64,000 nt of DNA, taken from assembly GCA_963281255.1 (NCBI GenBank), contig OY725491.1, positions 2,294,001-2,358,000 on the forward strand, written 5' to 3'. Source of the stretch: Aphrocallistes beatrix. Taxonomy: Eukaryota; Porifera; Hexactinellida; Sceptrulophora; Aphrocallistidae. Each line of letters starts with the position of its first letter. Position 1 is the stretch's first letter. The notes beneath the pieces are model-generated. The model had not been told where the DNA came from, ran no database searches, and saw only the letters and a program-made list of their open reading frames with translations. Shown here piece after piece: positions 1 through 10,857 of the stretch. A program made the position numbers and the translations under genes.

Positions 1-499
1 ACACGCTATAATTGCAATTCCAGGACACGTAGAGGGGTGTCATTTGGAATATAGCAATACTAGCCTAGGAGGTTTCTGTCATTTTAATTTCAATTCAATC
101 TGACACCCCAGTGGCACATGATGAGATTGCAAAATTATGGAAAATTTTAAAAAATATTCACTTTTCCTAAAATCGAGCACACTTTAACACGCTATAATTG
201 CGATTCCAGGACACGTAGAGGGGTGTCATTTGGAATATAGCAATACTAGCCTAGGAGGTTTCTGTCATTTTAATTTCAATTCAATCTGACACCCCAGTGG
301 CACATGATGAGATTGCAAAATTATGGAAAATTTGATAAAATATTCACTTTTCCTAAAATCGAGCACACTTTAACACGCTATAATTGCAATTCCAGGACAC
401 GTAGAGAGGTGTCATTTGGAAAATAGCAATACTAGCCTAGGAGGTTTCTGTCATTTTAATTTCATTCCAATCTGACACCCCAGTGATGAGATTGCAAAG
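1..499 (+). repeat. Left array of the 186-bp unit
   Basis: Two full copies and one partial copy start at 1, 187 and 373 (ACACGCTATAATTGC), an exact 186-bp period. Each unit contains the near-palindromic CCTAGGAGGTTTCTGTCA block and CTGACACCCCAGTGGCACATG. The third copy breaks off after GACACCCCAGTGATGAGATTG, where non-repetitive AT-rich DNA begins. The array probably continues left of the window. Confidence 0.95.
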
Positions 500-1077
500 T
501 ATGATTATATTTACATACTTTGTGTTAAGTATCCATTCTGAGTAATACCAAAGTGTGTTGATAGATATTGACTGCTTAAAGACTTCTCCTGCAAATAACG
601 AATTGATCGGTTGGCCATTACTATTTGATGACTGAGTACGTTGAGAAAATTAATGTAAATTTGTCATGCTGAATGCATACATTGACTTCACAGTACGCCC
701 AGGTGAGGTTACTAACGCTCAACAGACCATCAGTAATCGGTCAAATTATAATAGATATCTTGAAAATCTGTTATCGTATGCTCTCGAATTACGTTTTGTA
801 ACCATTATATCCTGAAATCATAGAAGTCTGCCATTTCTTAATTATTATGTAATAATACGTCTATGACTCTATATTAATAAATCACTGCAACTAATCAAGT
901 AACATATATCGAGCTTCTTCATAATATACGTAATCATATGCGTAATTATATAACTAGCCTCAGTATAAGTACTATTATTATCCATTTGAAATTATCTTAT
1001 TTATAATTTTGTCCTTTCTCGAATCATATACGTATTTATTCTCATCTTAAATTAATATTTTTTCCAACTACCACGCT

Positions 1078-4000
1078 ATGAGTTCTTTGATACTCCGATG
1101 TGGTGATATTGAAACCAACCCTGGATCCTTACAAGGTAAGTAATTTCTAAGTTAAATATTAACTATTTTCAACCTAATTGTTATTATCTACTGATTTTTA
1201 GTTGACGGAAATTCTCGAAAGGCTATGCTATCTCTAATTGTGAATGCATTGTTTGCTTTGGAAATCAAATGGTCTGACGTCGAAAAATATCTAAAAGAGA
1301 ACCAGAATTGGCGTTACCCATATTCATTGTGGGGTAAGTTATCTAAACATATTTTTGGGAGAAATCGTGCTTGTCAACGTGCAAAAATAATGAACATATG
1401 GCGCAAAAACCAAACAAAAATTCATCACGAATTTCTGGGTTTACTAATGTCTGATGAACTTGATAAACCTCTTCAGAGTTTACCAATTAGTATTAATTTT
1501 CAACAATTCCCAGCAAAATATTTTCTCACTCCAACTGGAAGATCTCTTCTTCCACAATCTCAAAGTATCACTCTAGAAAATTTAGAGAGTACTAGTACAA
1601 GTTCTACTGATTCAAATTTTACGTATATTCATACTGAGGAGAGAAACCGTAACTCTATACCTATTTCGTCCCCAAACAATTATGGTGAATTTGAAAAGTT
1701 TTCACTTCTGGATAATTCGATATCAAGCAAAACTGCTGAAAGGAAAAACGAGAGCAAATTCGAATATCCAAAATATTTTGAATTCTCACTGAATAAAAGA
1801 GAATGGGACGATATTTCGCCACAAATAAATGGAAAACAATTGAAAACCGAATGGACAAACATTTTCAGTCAAAAATTTTCAAAATTTTCCCCATTTTGCG
1901 TCATCAAATTTCACTACCATCGTATCAACAAATCTACTATCCGAAACTGCTCGTATCTTGTTGGAGAAGCAATTTGTAAATTCAAAAACTGTTTAAAATA
2001 TGAATTTCAGATACAAAATATTCCTAATCCTGCGACAGAAAATGTTCTTGTTGAGGTACATGTTTCAGGATCTATTTCTTATCAGCACTTTGATAATATA
2101 ACCACATTTTCGCGAAAATTATCCGGCCAAGAAAGGATTTTAGTTGCTGGACAATTGGCTCATAATTCTGCGAGTAATTTTCATTACAAACAATTTGAAC
2201 AATCTAACAGTTTAGACGTTGCGAAACATGGCAATCTGAACTTTCTGAAATCTCAAGAGGCCCTTTGAAAAGTTAAATCAGAACATGATTCAAAAAGCAG
2301 AATGAGTGATGATATGTGGCAAGATATCATAATCACTCAAAAAACCTATGATAGTAATATTAAAGGGACAATTCTTAATGGTTACATACAGACGGTATCT
2401 CGATATCCCATTGTCATCCATATGCACACAGAGGAACAAATACGCATTATCAAAAAACTTCAACCTGGAAACTTGATATTGCATTTGGATGCAACTGGTT
2501 CCATTGTAAGAAAAATGGATACATTCCACAAAAAAATCTTGCATTATGCTTTAACAGTGAGACATCCTGAAGCTAAAACTTCTCCCATTCCACTTGCGGA
2601 GATGATAAGCAGTGAGCATACTAATGTTGAAATTAGTCATTTCTTAAACAAATGGTTCTATAACGTAAAAAAGGTATTAACTAAATAAATTATTCCTACA
2701 CATGTTGAAGTAGATTTTAGCTGGGCTATGTTACAGTGTTTGTAACTGCTTTAATTCTCAAACTCTAGACATATACTTGGATGCTTGCTGGCAAAAAGTT
2801 AACCAAAAGGAAATTGGTAGCAACAGGATAAAAACTATGATTCATATATGCTCCGCACATATAATGAACCGTTTCAGCTACAAGATTGAACATAAATTAA
2901 GGCCCACGAAAGAAACTAAACGAGTGATGATGTTTATAATGGCACGGATTACAAGTTGTACAACTCTAGAAGAAGTGGACCAATTATTTACGTCCTTGTG
3001 CATATCATGTTTATCTCGAATGAGATACCCTGAAGTAGAGCAGTACATAAAAAAGCTTGAGAATGCAATATTTCACTGTAATGAAAATCATGAGCTCGGA
3101 ATGGATTATTTGTCAGAAATTGATGAGGAATTATCTAATGAACTAGGAGATTGTATGACATATAGAAATAAGTCTCCTTTTGGAAAACATTTTGATTCTA
3201 TTCTACAGAAGAGTAAATCTTTCGTACAAGATTTACAAACTCGACCCCAAACTATATCTCTAGAAGTGAACCACAGATATTATTTACCTGATTTGCCTGG
3301 GTTTTTGGTAACACATTATATGCCAATATGTCCTTTATGGACCGGGGTGATTATTGGTCCGACTTTGTTCCCTGGAAAGTTAGACGTCACTTTTACAAAC
3401 TCGATTGTGGAAAATTGGATTAAAATTGTTAAGCATACTATTTTGAAAGACGAAATAAAACTGAGACCGGGTGATTTTATTAGACGAATTTATGAAGGGC
3501 TTTGTGGTAGAATTAAAGCATTTGATTTTGGTTTTCTTCAAATTAGCAGCAAATTGTTGAAAAGAACCAAGATAAATAGGGAAAAAGACAACACACAATT
3601 CGAAGAAATTTGGGAACGACGCAAAAGAAAGCGAAGTTATTTCAAACAATGTCAATTGTCCAAAACAAAATTTAATGAAATAAGTACGAAACAAAAAAAC
3701 CTTACATTTAAACCTAAGCGAAAAAAGAAAATAAGAAGAGGGAAACCGATTAAGAAAGTACAAATATCTGAAATAAATTCCAACGATGTGCAAAGTGATG
3801 ACAGTATCTTCGATCTAGTAAAAAATTCAAGTGATGTTATTTTTCATGATCAAGGACAATTTTCTCCTGTTACTTCTGATTGGCAACGCCAGAAATGTAA
3901 AGAATTCATGTTTACATATGTAAGCGGTGTAATATATGAAAATGAGGCTTTTGATAAAAGTTTAGAAATTAGAAAGTTAGCCCCTTCAAAGGAAAAGCGA

Positions 4001-4480
4001 GTATCTCCAGATGGGAATTGTCTTTTTAGTTCGTTATCTTATGTTGTAACTGGTTCAGATCATTATCATAGAGAATTTAGGGAGTTATTAATTAAGAATA
4101 TGAAAAATAAATATCGAACCGAATGTACAAACTATTGCACATCGCATTGCGATTTACTTCCTGAGCAACAATGTAATACCATAGAGGAATATATTTCTGT
4201 AAGTATGATGGATAGAGTAGGGTCGTGGGGGACCGACTTAGAATTGTTTTTAGCAGCTCAACTCCTTCAAACGGATATTTTCGTATTTAAAGATGTACTT
4301 CGTTGTTGGAACAAATTTTCAGGATATGGATTCAATGGCAAGCAAAATGTACATGATTTAACTGAGAAGAGGTTGTATTTACGTTTATACTTCAGTCATT
4401 TTCAACCAGTGACAAAAGTCAATACAGTGAAGAATGTAATGACTGAAAGTTACGTAGAAGAATTTGATCCAATTCAATGA
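1078..4480 (+). pseudogene. Decayed DDE-type transposase with 2A-like N-terminus and C-terminal OTU domain
   Basis: Exon 1 starts at ATG 1078 and ends at 1135 (CAAG|GTAAGT). The 66-bp intron ends at 1201, and exon 2 continues in frame into a long reading frame to a TGA at 2266-2268. The same frame then runs through 2302-2685 and past a TAA at 2686-2688. A one-base shift near 2735 leads to the frame ending at 4480. Exon 1 encodes a 2A-like stretch, CGDIETNPGS. Candidate catalytic motifs are HLDATGSIVRK (about 2480-2512), VEVDFSWAM (about 2704-2730) and a C-x2-H motif, ICSAHIM (about 2843-2863). The C-terminal part has an OTU cysteine-protease signature (PDGNCLFSS near 4006-4032, with a His in YFSHF near 4390). 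The two in-frame stops and one frameshift make this copy inactive; a MULE-like affiliation is inferred. Confidence 0.75.
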
Positions 4481-4661
4481 GATATTTCCTAGCTCTACAT
4501 AGATAAAAGTTTAGAAATCAGTTTGAAATAGAAGCTGTACAGGCTAATATCTAGTTAGTAATCTTTCATATTAGTAGACTTTAACATATTGTAATGAAAG
4601 TATTGTTGTGCAATAATTTAGGTGTGGAGATAGGAAATACATACTATACTGGGATGCCGCT
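4481..4661. other. Non-coding 3' part of the transposon
   Basis: AT-rich DNA between the transposase stop codon and the right array. No gene or secondary repeat was recognised. Confidence 0.6.
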
Positions 4662-6625
4662 GAAATGATAGAAACCTCCTAGGCTAGTATTGCTATTTTC
4701 CAAATGACACCCCTCTACGTATCCTGGAATCGCAATTATAGCGTGTTAAAGTGTGCTCGATTTTAGGAAAAGTGAATTTTTTTTCAAATTTTCCATAATT
4801 TTGCAATCTCATCATGTGCCACTGGGGTGTCAGATTGGAATGAAATTAAAATAACTGAAACCTCCTAGGCTAGTATTGTTATATTCCAAATGACACCCCT
4901 CTACGTCTCCTGGAATTGCAATTATTGCGTGTTAAAGTGTGCTCGATTTTAAGAAAAGTGAATATTTTATCAAATTTTCCATAATTTTGCAATCTCATCA
5001 TGTGCCACTGGGGTGTCAGATTGGAATGAAATTAAAATGACTGAAACCTCCTAGGCTAGTATTGTTATATTCCAAATGACACCCCTCTACGTGTCCTGGA
5101 ATTGCAATTATAGCGTGTTAAAGTGTGCTCGATTTTAGGAAAAGTGAATATTTTTTCAAATTTTCCATAATTTTGCAATCTCATCATGTGCCACTGGGGT
5201 GTCAGATTGGAATGAAATTAGAATGACAGAAACCTCCTAGGCTAGTATTGTTATATTCCAAATGACACCCCTCTACGTCTCCTGGAATTGCAATTATTGC
5301 GTGTTAAAGTGTGCTCGATTTTAAGAAAAGTGAATATTTTATCAAATTTTCCATAATTTTGCAATCTCATCATGTGCCACTGGGGTGTCAGATTGGAATG
5401 AAATTAAAATGACTGAAACCTCCTAGGCTAGTATTGTTATATTCCAAATGACACCCCTCTACGTGTCCTGGAATTGCAATTATAGCGTGTTAAAGTGTGC
5501 TCGATTTTAGGAAAAGTGAATTTTTTTTCAAATTTTCCATAATTTTGCAATCTCATCATGTGCCACTGGGGTGTCAGATTGGAATGAAATTAAAATAACT
5601 GAAACCTCCTAGGCTAGTATTGTTATATTCCAAATGACACCCCTCTACGTCTCCTGGAATTGCAATTATTGCGTGTTAAAGTGTGCTCGATTTTAAGAAA
5701 AGTGAATATTTTATCAAATTTTCCATAATTTTGCAATCTCATCATGTGCCACTGGGGTGTCAGATTGGAATGAAATTAAAATGACTGAAACCTCCTAGGC
5801 TAGTATTGTTATATTCCAAATGACACCCCTCTACGTGTCCTGGAATTGCAATTATAGCGTGTTAAAGTGTGCTCGATTTTAGGAAAAGTGAATATTTTTT
5901 CAAATTTTCCATAATCTTGCAATCTCATCATGTGCCACTGGGGTGTCAGATTGGAATGAAATTAAAATGACAGAAACCTCCTAGGCTAGTATTGTTATAT
6001 TCCAAATGACACCCCTCTACGTCTCCTGGAATTGCAATTATAGCGTGTTAAAGTGTGCTCGATTTTAGGAAAAGTGAATATTTTATCAAATTTTCCATAA
6101 TTTTGCAATCTCATCATGTGCCACTGGGGTGTCAGATTGGAATGAAATTAAAATGACTGAAACCTCCTAGGCTAGTATTGTTATATTCCAAATGACACCC
6201 CTCTACGTGTCCTGGAATTGCAATTATAGCGTGTTAAAGTGTGCTCGATTTTAGGAAAAGTGAATATTTTTTCAAATTTTCCATAATTTTGCAATCTCAT
6301 CATGTGCCACTGGGGTGTCAGATTGGAATGAAATTAAAATGACAGAAACCTCCTAGGCTAGTATTGTTATATTCCAAATGACACCCCTCTACGTCTCCTG
6401 GAATTGCCATTATTGCGTGTTAAAGTGTGCTCGATTTTAAGAAAAGTGAATATTTTATCAAATTTTCCATAATTTTGCAATCTCATCATGTGCCACTGGG
6501 GTGTCAGTTTGAAATGAAATTAAAATGACAGAAACCTCCTAGGCTAGTATTGTTAAATTCCAAATGACACCTCTCTACGTTTCCTGGAATTGCAATTATA
6601 GCGTGTTAAAGTGTGCTCGATTTTG
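4662..6625 (-). repeat. Right inverted array of the 186-bp unit with 372-bp higher-order structure
   Basis: CCTCCTAGGCTAGTATTG recurs at 4675, 4861, 5047, 5233, 5419, 5605, 5791, 5977, 6163, 6349 and 6535: eleven copies at exactly 186 bp. Copies alternate between a CTACGTCTCC/ATTATTGCG/TTAAGAAAAG type and a CTACGTGTCC/ATTATAGCG/TTAGGAAAAG type, so most of the array is a 372-bp dimer (the copy at 5977 is mixed). The orientation is opposite to the left array, forming a terminal inverted repeat about 2 kb long on this side. Confidence 0.97.
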
Positions 6626-6924
6626 TTAATTTATTTCGCTGCCAACTTCACACTCATGGGTTTAGCGTTGATTTAGCAATTGATCTTAGCGGTAGCACTA
6701 GGAGGGCATCAATTTCTTAACACCCTGTAGAAGTAACCTGGTAGATATCGCAATATCGCGCGAGTGCATAGAACATACTAACGTATTACATCACTTCCAT
6801 GCATTTCATTTCAGAGAAGCTGTGTAAAAATTCAAATCAGAAACATATTATACATTACACATGCATACACAAATAATGATTCTAGTCGAATTTCTGAATT
6901 AGCTGCTTGTCTCCAGTCAACTAA
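6626..6924. other. Upstream region of the actin-like gene
   Basis: About 300 bp between the transposon end and the actin-like start codon. No repeat was recognised and no convincing core promoter element can be assigned. Confidence 0.4.
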
Positions 6925-8115
6925 ATGTTGGAGGTAGAAGACTGTGCTACGATTATAATTGATGGTGGTGGTGACACAATGAAAGGAGGGCTTGCTAGAG
7001 ACCATATGCCCCGTGTCAAGTTTCCATGCGTGTTAGCGAGATTAAATAATAGAGTCCCCTGTTTGCCAGGGGCATTTTTAAAGTATACACATGTTGGAGA
7101 GGAAGTAAGGGAAATACCCCCTTGGAAACGACAATGGTATGATATCCTAAAATGTCCCATTGAGCACGGTATGGTTAAAAACTGGGATAATATGGAGGGG
7201 ATCTGGCATCACATGTTTTACAATGAACTTCGTGTTGCGCCTGAAGAGCATCCCATCTTACTCACTGAGACACCAATCAACCCAAAAGCTAACAAAGAGA
7301 GAACCACACAGATTATGTTCGAGACATTCAACACACCTGCTCTCAACATCTCTGTCAGCTCCGTACTCTCTCTCTATGGGTCCGGCCGGATCACTGGAGT
7401 AGTGCTGGAGTCCGGTCACACCGTATCTCACACAGTCCCCGTCTATGCTGGCGCCGTCCTCCCACACGCCGTTCAGAGATTCGACTTCGCTGGATGCCAT
7501 CTCACTGATTACCTCGCGAAGAAACTGACTGAACGCGGTTACTCACTCAACTCCACACATCCACACACACTCACAGATACTGTACGAGACATCAAAGAGA
7601 AACTCGCCTACGTCCCTCTCCACTTCCAACATCAACCAGAAGAGAAGGCAACAGAACAAGTCAGGCAATACCAGCTGCCTGACGGCCAGACCATCTGTGT
7701 GGACAGAGAGCTGTCACAGTGTCCTGAGGCTCTCTTCCACCACCCTTCCACTCCTCACGTGAGAGGAGAGACGGCTAGGGGACTGCCTACTCCTGACCCT
7801 GACGGCATCCATCAATGTCTCAACACGTCTATACTCAAGTGTGACATGGACATCCGGAAACACTTGTACGCTAACATTGTCCTGTCAGGAGGTAGCACCT
7901 TGTTTCCGGGGATGCGTGAGCGAGTAGAGAAGGAGATCTCCTCCCTCTCTCCCCCCACTGACCGTATCCGTGTGCTGACACCTCCTGAGAGGAGATTCCT
8001 CACATGGATAGGAGCAACTAACCTCGCCTCTTTACAAACCTTCCTGAATATGTTTATAAGCAAACAAGAATATGATGAATGTGGACCCTGTATTGTGACG
8101 AGGAAAGTATTTTGA
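6925..8115 (+). CDS. Divergent actin family protein with altered nucleotide-site residues
   Basis: A single-exon 396-residue protein that aligns along the whole actin fold: phosphate-1 loop region (IIIDGGGDTMKGG, 10-23), TQIMFETFNTPA (128-139), VLSLYGSGR (147-155), HTVP (169-172), IVLSGGSTLFPG and a C-terminus ending RKVF where actins end KCF. The aspartate matching actin D11 is kept (D13). Nucleotide-site positions differ: G15 becomes Asp, Q137 becomes Ser (S145), D154 becomes Glu (E162) and D157 becomes His (H165), while the His matching H161 is kept. Polymerisation and ATP hydrolysis as in normal actin are therefore doubtful. It could be an orphan actin-related protein; the reading frame is intact and no ARP subclass is evident. 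Confidence 0.9.
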   Translation: MLEVEDCATIIIDGGGDTMKGGLARDHMPRVKFPCVLARLNNRVPCLPGAFLKYTHVGEEVREIPPWKRQWYDILKCPIEHGMVKNWDNMEGIWHHMFYNELRVAPEEHPILLTETPINPKANKERTTQIMFETFNTPALNISVSSVLSLYGSGRITGVVLESGHTVSHTVPVYAGAVLPHAVQRFDFAGCHLTDYLAKKLTERGYSLNSTHPHTLTDTVRDIKEKLAYVPLHFQHQPEEKATEQVRQYQLPDGQTICVDRELSQCPEALFHHPSTPHVRGETARGLPTPDPDGIHQCLNTSILKCDMDIRKHLYANIVLSGGSTLFPGMRERVEKEISSLSPPTDRIRVLTPPERRFLTWIGATNLASLQTFLNMFISKQEYDECGPCIVTRKVF

Positions 8116-8183
8116 TTTCCTGTACATGTTATATACATATTTTATTTCCACATCCTTATTTTTAAAACTCAATTACTGTATGT

Positions 8184-9030
8184 ACAGTCTGTCCCATAAT
8201 TATTGAGAAAATGTTTATTGAATATCCTTAATATTTGAAACGAAATTTCAATACCTTTCCATCTAAATCTTAGACATTCCTCTTATTTGAGGGGATATTT
8301 TTCGATAATTATGATATAGACTTGTGAATTTCTAGAGTTTAGATTGATTAGTTATCGCGATGTCTCAAGTTTCAAGGAATGAAATCGAACTCTCCGGACC
8401 TCAAAGGTATACAATCCGAAACAAATTAGCCGAGCACTCGACGTTTCTTTAGCTACAGTCTATCGTGTAATTCCCCGAATTTCAACAACAGTCACTAGAT
8501 CACCATCGTGGGACAGGAAGACCCCAACTATAGTCCATCAAGCGATTAAGAAAAGTGTTGTTAAGCAAATCAGAGATGATCTAAAGGTCTCCATTCGCGA
8601 AATTTCATCGAGATTATCTTGTTCAGCTAGCAAAACAAGCGTCCATCGTTGTCAAAAAACTGGATTATTCAAAGGTCACATGTCTGAGACAAATCGTATC
8701 AAACGTCTAGATTGGGCAAGAACTAATATAGACAGACCGTGGAATCAAGCAATGTTCGCGGATGAAGCATCCTTTTGCTTTTTGGTGGCTCAGTGAGGAT
8801 GTGGACTAAGAATAGTGAATTCAGAGTTGTCCTCACTGTTAAGCATAGTGCTAAGATCAATATTTAGGCGGGACTTTTTCAATGGGAATATTCCCACTGT
8901 ATATTTGGACACAATATGAACTGCGCGGCTGGCGCCCTTTGGGTGCCTAGGCTCACATTGATTAATGATAATGTAGATGAGGTAACATAAAAATAGCACC
9001 ACTTTGGGGGCTATTATTCGAGGGCGACTG
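8184..9030 (+). pseudogene. Tc1/mariner-family transposon relic
   Basis: It begins with TACAGTCTGTCCCATAATTATTG, a Tc1-like end that recurs at about 25525. Reading frames from 8360 on give Tc1-type pieces out of register: a helix-turn-helix region (LAEHS, then LATVYRVI), a paired-like second domain (SIREISSRLS), KRLDWARTN, then MFADEASF with the first catalytic Asp, and RVWTKNSEFR further on. Frameshifts separate these pieces, and a Helitron-like tail inserted near 8918 truncates the catalytic domain. The relic is non-functional. Confidence 0.85.
8916..8985 (-). repeat. Tail fragment of the Helitron-like (HLE) family
   Basis: GCGCGGCTGGCGCCC, then GTGCCTAGGCTCACATTGATTAATG, matches the tails of the complete copies at 45655 and 63500 (reverse orientation). 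It cuts the Tc1 relic. Confidence 0.7.
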
Positions 9031-9151
9031 AATCAGAATTTGAATCAGGTTTGTGGGTCCTATTCCAACTCTGAACTGAATATTATTTACAAGCTTATAC
9101 TTTTACGTATTTAGATTCAATACGAATAGCTCTGTTACTAAACAGTTAATA

Positions 9152-10803
9152 ATGGAAACATCTGGACCCAAATTACAGGAAATTCCAACGCTCATCGAAT
9201 CCATTCTTCTCCGATATCGTGATAAACTTCTGTACATAAGTCAATATTTATATGAAAATCCTGAATTAGCTTATAACGAATTTTCAGCACATAAAGTTTT
9301 AACAGAATTTTTATCACAAAATAACTTCACAGTCACTCCTTCCTACCATCTCAAAACGGCTTTTAAAGCTACTTTTCACATTCATGGAACAAAAACAGAG
9401 AAAGCTCCAATTCCTTGCATACTTTGTGAATACGATGCTTTACCGAGCTTAGGGCATGCTTGTGGTCATAATTTAATTGCGATTGCTGGGCTAGCTGCCG
9501 GAGTGATCATTAAAGATGTGATGCAGTCGCAACGTGATAAATTTCGCAATTGTTCCTTTACAATAATTGGCACCCCTGCCGAAGAAGAGGGAGGTGGTAA
9601 AATTGATATGCTAAAATTAGGTGGATTTAAAGGTGTAGATTTCGCGATGATGGTACATCCCTATCCCTGTAATGTACTCTACCCACCAATAATGATGATG
9701 GGGTGTTATTTGGTGAAGTATAGCAGTAACTCTGATCGAGTGGAGACAAATGGAATTTGTTTAGATACTGCAGTTTTGGCTTATAACAGTATTGGTATGT
9801 TACGACAACAGTTTAAACCGGGCATGAGGATACATGGAGTGATCACAAAAGGTTGTTATTACATTAACCATATAATTTGCATTTCAGGATACTATATTTA
9901 AAAATATAAAATGATAGAAACTTATCGCAACGCGAAAAGTTGTTTCCTCGATTTTTTCAATCCATATTTTTCAAAAATCGTAAATTTTCTTAGGAAAATA
10001 CTTTTTCTTTATATATATTATAGTTTGCCAGTGACCCTCTATCCGTGGATAATGATGGAAAAAATACTGTTAACACACTAATATAATTGTCCACTGTTAT
10101 GCCCAAAACTTGTTTTGAAGAACACAACCTAACCCTGCTGCAACATACAAATATTACAAATAATTAAGAGCCTACGACGAATTAGCTATTAATTTGAGCA
10201 TTCTAGGCAAAATCTATCAGATGTCTGCCTTGAATGCTCAAAATAATATTTTATCCAATACAATGTATTATAGGAATATATCTCCTTTTAGGTGGGTCGT
10301 TGAGTCCATTGGAATCAGATACTGTGGAGATGGAATGGGATATCCGTGCCTCTACACTCGTGGAATTCCGTGATGTTGAGTGTCGAGCTCTTAAATGCTT
10401 CGAAGCTCCTTCCAAAGTTTACAATTGCAAGTGCGAAATTCATCAACGCGCTCACACACACTACAGCATGTTAACTAACACGAACCTCGCGGAAATTTTT
10501 CGCCGAAAAAGTTCCATATATGGAATAAAATTTGACACGAAATTTGAAGATCAAACCAAAAGCTCTTTTTCTACAGATATGGGAAACGTATCTTACGAGT
10601 TGCCGAGTATCCATCCTAAGTATGCAATACCCACTGCAGGTCCTAACCACACGAAAGAATTTACAGAAGCAAGTAATACTATTGGCGCTTTTGAATGCAC
10701 TTTGAACGTTGCGAAGGCCTTAGCACTTACCGCTATAGAAATAATGCTCAAGCCTGAATTGATTATAGGAATTAGAGAGGAATTTATGAATACAACACAT
10801 TAA
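9152..10803 (+). CDS. PM20D2: Peptidase M20 domain-containing protein 2-like amidohydrolase
   Basis: Exons 9152-9851 and 10292-10803 join in phase (AAAAG|GTTGTT and TTTTAG|GTGGG), restoring the conserved VITKGG context; 403 residues, close to the family length. It belongs to the M20D metallopeptidases; vertebrate PM20D2 hydrolyses beta-alanyl-lysine-type dipeptides. Metal-site motifs are GHACGHN (101-107), the Glu cluster in TPAEEEGGG (143-149), MVHP (H169) and a C-terminal NHTKEFTEA. The lid-domain segment that in relatives holds a G-K-A-S-H-type motif is replaced by SSNSDRVETNG, losing the conserved lid histidine, so activity may be altered. An AATAAA lies at 10852. The 440-bp intron shows no recognised repeat. 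Confidence 0.88.
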
Positions 10804-10851
10804 TTGGAATTAAAATTAACAATACAGTGTTTATACTATATAAAAAATATC

Positions 10852-10857
10852 AATAAA
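10852..10857 (+). terminator. Polyadenylation signal of the PM20D2-like gene
   Basis: AATAAA 49 bp after the stop codon, in AT-rich DNA. Confidence 0.6.

Larger units (their letters stand above)
1..6625 (+). mobile_element. Large DNA transposon with tandem-repeat terminal inverted repeats (left end truncated)
   Basis: A central coding block (1078-4480) is flanked by arrays of one 186-bp unit in opposite orientation: direct at 1-499 and inverted at 4662-6625. The right end stops at about 6625 (ATTTT followed by unrelated TTAATTTATT). The left end lies outside the window, so the target-site duplication cannot be read. Long inverted ends built from subterminal tandem repeats are known in several DNA transposon groups. 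The C-x2-H motif and the general layout of the encoded protein suggest a Mutator-like or related DDE element, but the superfamily is an inference. Confidence 0.7.

Noticed and set aside
2266..2268. TGA in the transposase as a selenocysteine codon (PSTK is present in this window)
   Set aside because: No SECIS-like element was recognised, the element has a second stop and a frameshift, and transposases of this kind are not selenoproteins.
7258..7500. Minus-strand open frame across the actin gene
   Set aside because: Shadow frame of a well-supported coding exon.
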